From a virus, in the IMG/VR virus record IMGVR_UViG_3300020437_000803, positions 1 to 22,925 of that record: a stretch of DNA of 22,925 nt. One strand, written 5' to 3'. Below the pieces are notes generated by a model that was not told the DNA's origin, did no database searches, and saw only the letters and a list, made by a program, of their open reading frames with translations. Position numbers and translations under genes: made by a program. Shown one piece after another: positions 22,566 to 22,925 of this stretch (position 1 is its first letter; each line of letters opens with the position of its first letter).

Positions 22566-22925
22566 TCAGCAATTCCATTTACGCAGAGACTTATTGATTC
22601 TTGAATCTGGATCTCTTGCAGTCTTAGCAGAAGTTAGTTTTGCCTTCATACCTTTCATTCTGGAACAGAAAGACTTTCTTCTATTAGAAGCCTTAGATCC
22701 TTTCTTTAACTTGGATGGTTTAGTTGTGACTGCTGTTTTGAGTTTAGATCCGGGATTTGCCGCACGATATGATGCAACACCTTTTGCATTAAGTCCTCCA
22801 GATTCACTCTTTCCTTCCTTTCTCTGCCATGCTGGGGATCCCTCTTCAAGTTCAGTTTCTTCGGTATGTAGGAATTGTTCTCCAGGTTTAATTTCGGAGA
22901 TTTTATATGACTGAACTTTTGATCC
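22566..22925 (-). CDS. DUF6321-like basic protein (5' end outside window)
   Basis: The last 119 codons of a gene that begins beyond the window, ending with TGA at 22566. The visible part has KPGEQFLHTEETELEEGSPA, then GGLNAKGVASYRAANPGSKL, and ends with KKGSKASNRRKSFCSRMKGM and INKSLRKWNC. I recall this Lys/Arg-rich ending with RRKSFCxRM and LRKWNC as the DUF6321 family found in phages. The domain function is unknown to me. It lies directly before gp17 (21 nt), so a packaging or DNA-binding role is possible but unproven. Confidence 0.78.
   Translation of the reverse strand, partial: GSKVQSYKISEIKPGEQFLHTEETELEEGSPAWQRKEGKSESGGLNAKGVASYRAANPGSKLKTAVTTKPSKLKKGSKASNRRKSFCSRMKGMKAKLTSAKTARDPDSRINKSLRKWNC

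Noticed and set aside
22594-22914. Plus-strand frame of 106 codons
   Set aside because: It lies opposite the DUF6321-like gene, which has a recognisable conserved ending; all other genes are on the minus strand.
1-22925. tRNA genes, CRISPR arrays, insertion sequences, integrase or attachment sites
   Set aside because: No cloverleaf, regularly spaced repeat, transposase or integrase signature was seen on either strand.

Overview
The window comes from a T4-like cyanophage (a myovirus of marine Synechococcus or Prochlorococcus). The evidence is the order of T4 core genes, the cyanophage-type sizes of gp18, gp20, gp22 and gp23, and accessory families typical of these phages (CobS, a DUF3110-like protein, a DUF6321-like protein). 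I support 28 protein genes, all on the minus strand, so transcription runs from high to low coordinates. Packing is tight, with many 1-14 nt overlaps. I found no convincing plus-strand gene, tRNA, CRISPR array, insertion sequence or integration site.

In transcription order, the right part (22925-11960) is the packaging and virion module. It holds a DUF6321-like gene cut by the window edge, the large terminase gp17, a small zinc-ribbon protein, tail sheath gp18, tail tube gp19, portal gp20, a 56-aa protein, a gp67-like core protein, an 87-aa beta-rich protein, prohead protease gp21, scaffold gp22 and major capsid protein gp23. A very strong intrinsic terminator follows gp23. ATAAATA-type sites matching the T4/cyanophage late-promoter box lie just before gp18, gp20, the gp67-like gene, the 87-aa gene, gp22, the gene after gp23, and uvsW. 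Several of them contain the stop codon of the preceding gene.

The middle (11957-8610) mixes virion and recombination functions: a 60-aa protein, a gp3-like tail completion protein that resembles gp19, the recombination mediator UvsY, an 81-aa protein, the helicase UvsW and a 135-aa protein with a possible Sm-like N-terminus. Next comes a near-consensus sigma-70 promoter (8537-8565). It serves a compact operon of late sigma factor gp55, nuclease subunit gp47, a DUF3110-like protein, SbcC-like gp46 and a nucleotide-sugar epimerase.

The left part (4107-1) is the least understood. It holds a 58-aa protein with a twin CX3C motif, a hairpin, a 721-aa protein combining an HEXXH metallopeptidase motif with a C-terminal von Willebrand factor A (MIDAS) domain, a basic 186-aa protein, a 60-aa protein and a CobS/MoxR-type AAA+ ATPase cut by the window edge. 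The AAA+ and VWA genes look like a MoxR-VWA pair. Each is preceded at almost the same distance by a shared sequence, which suggests common control. This is the best candidate here for an under-described system.
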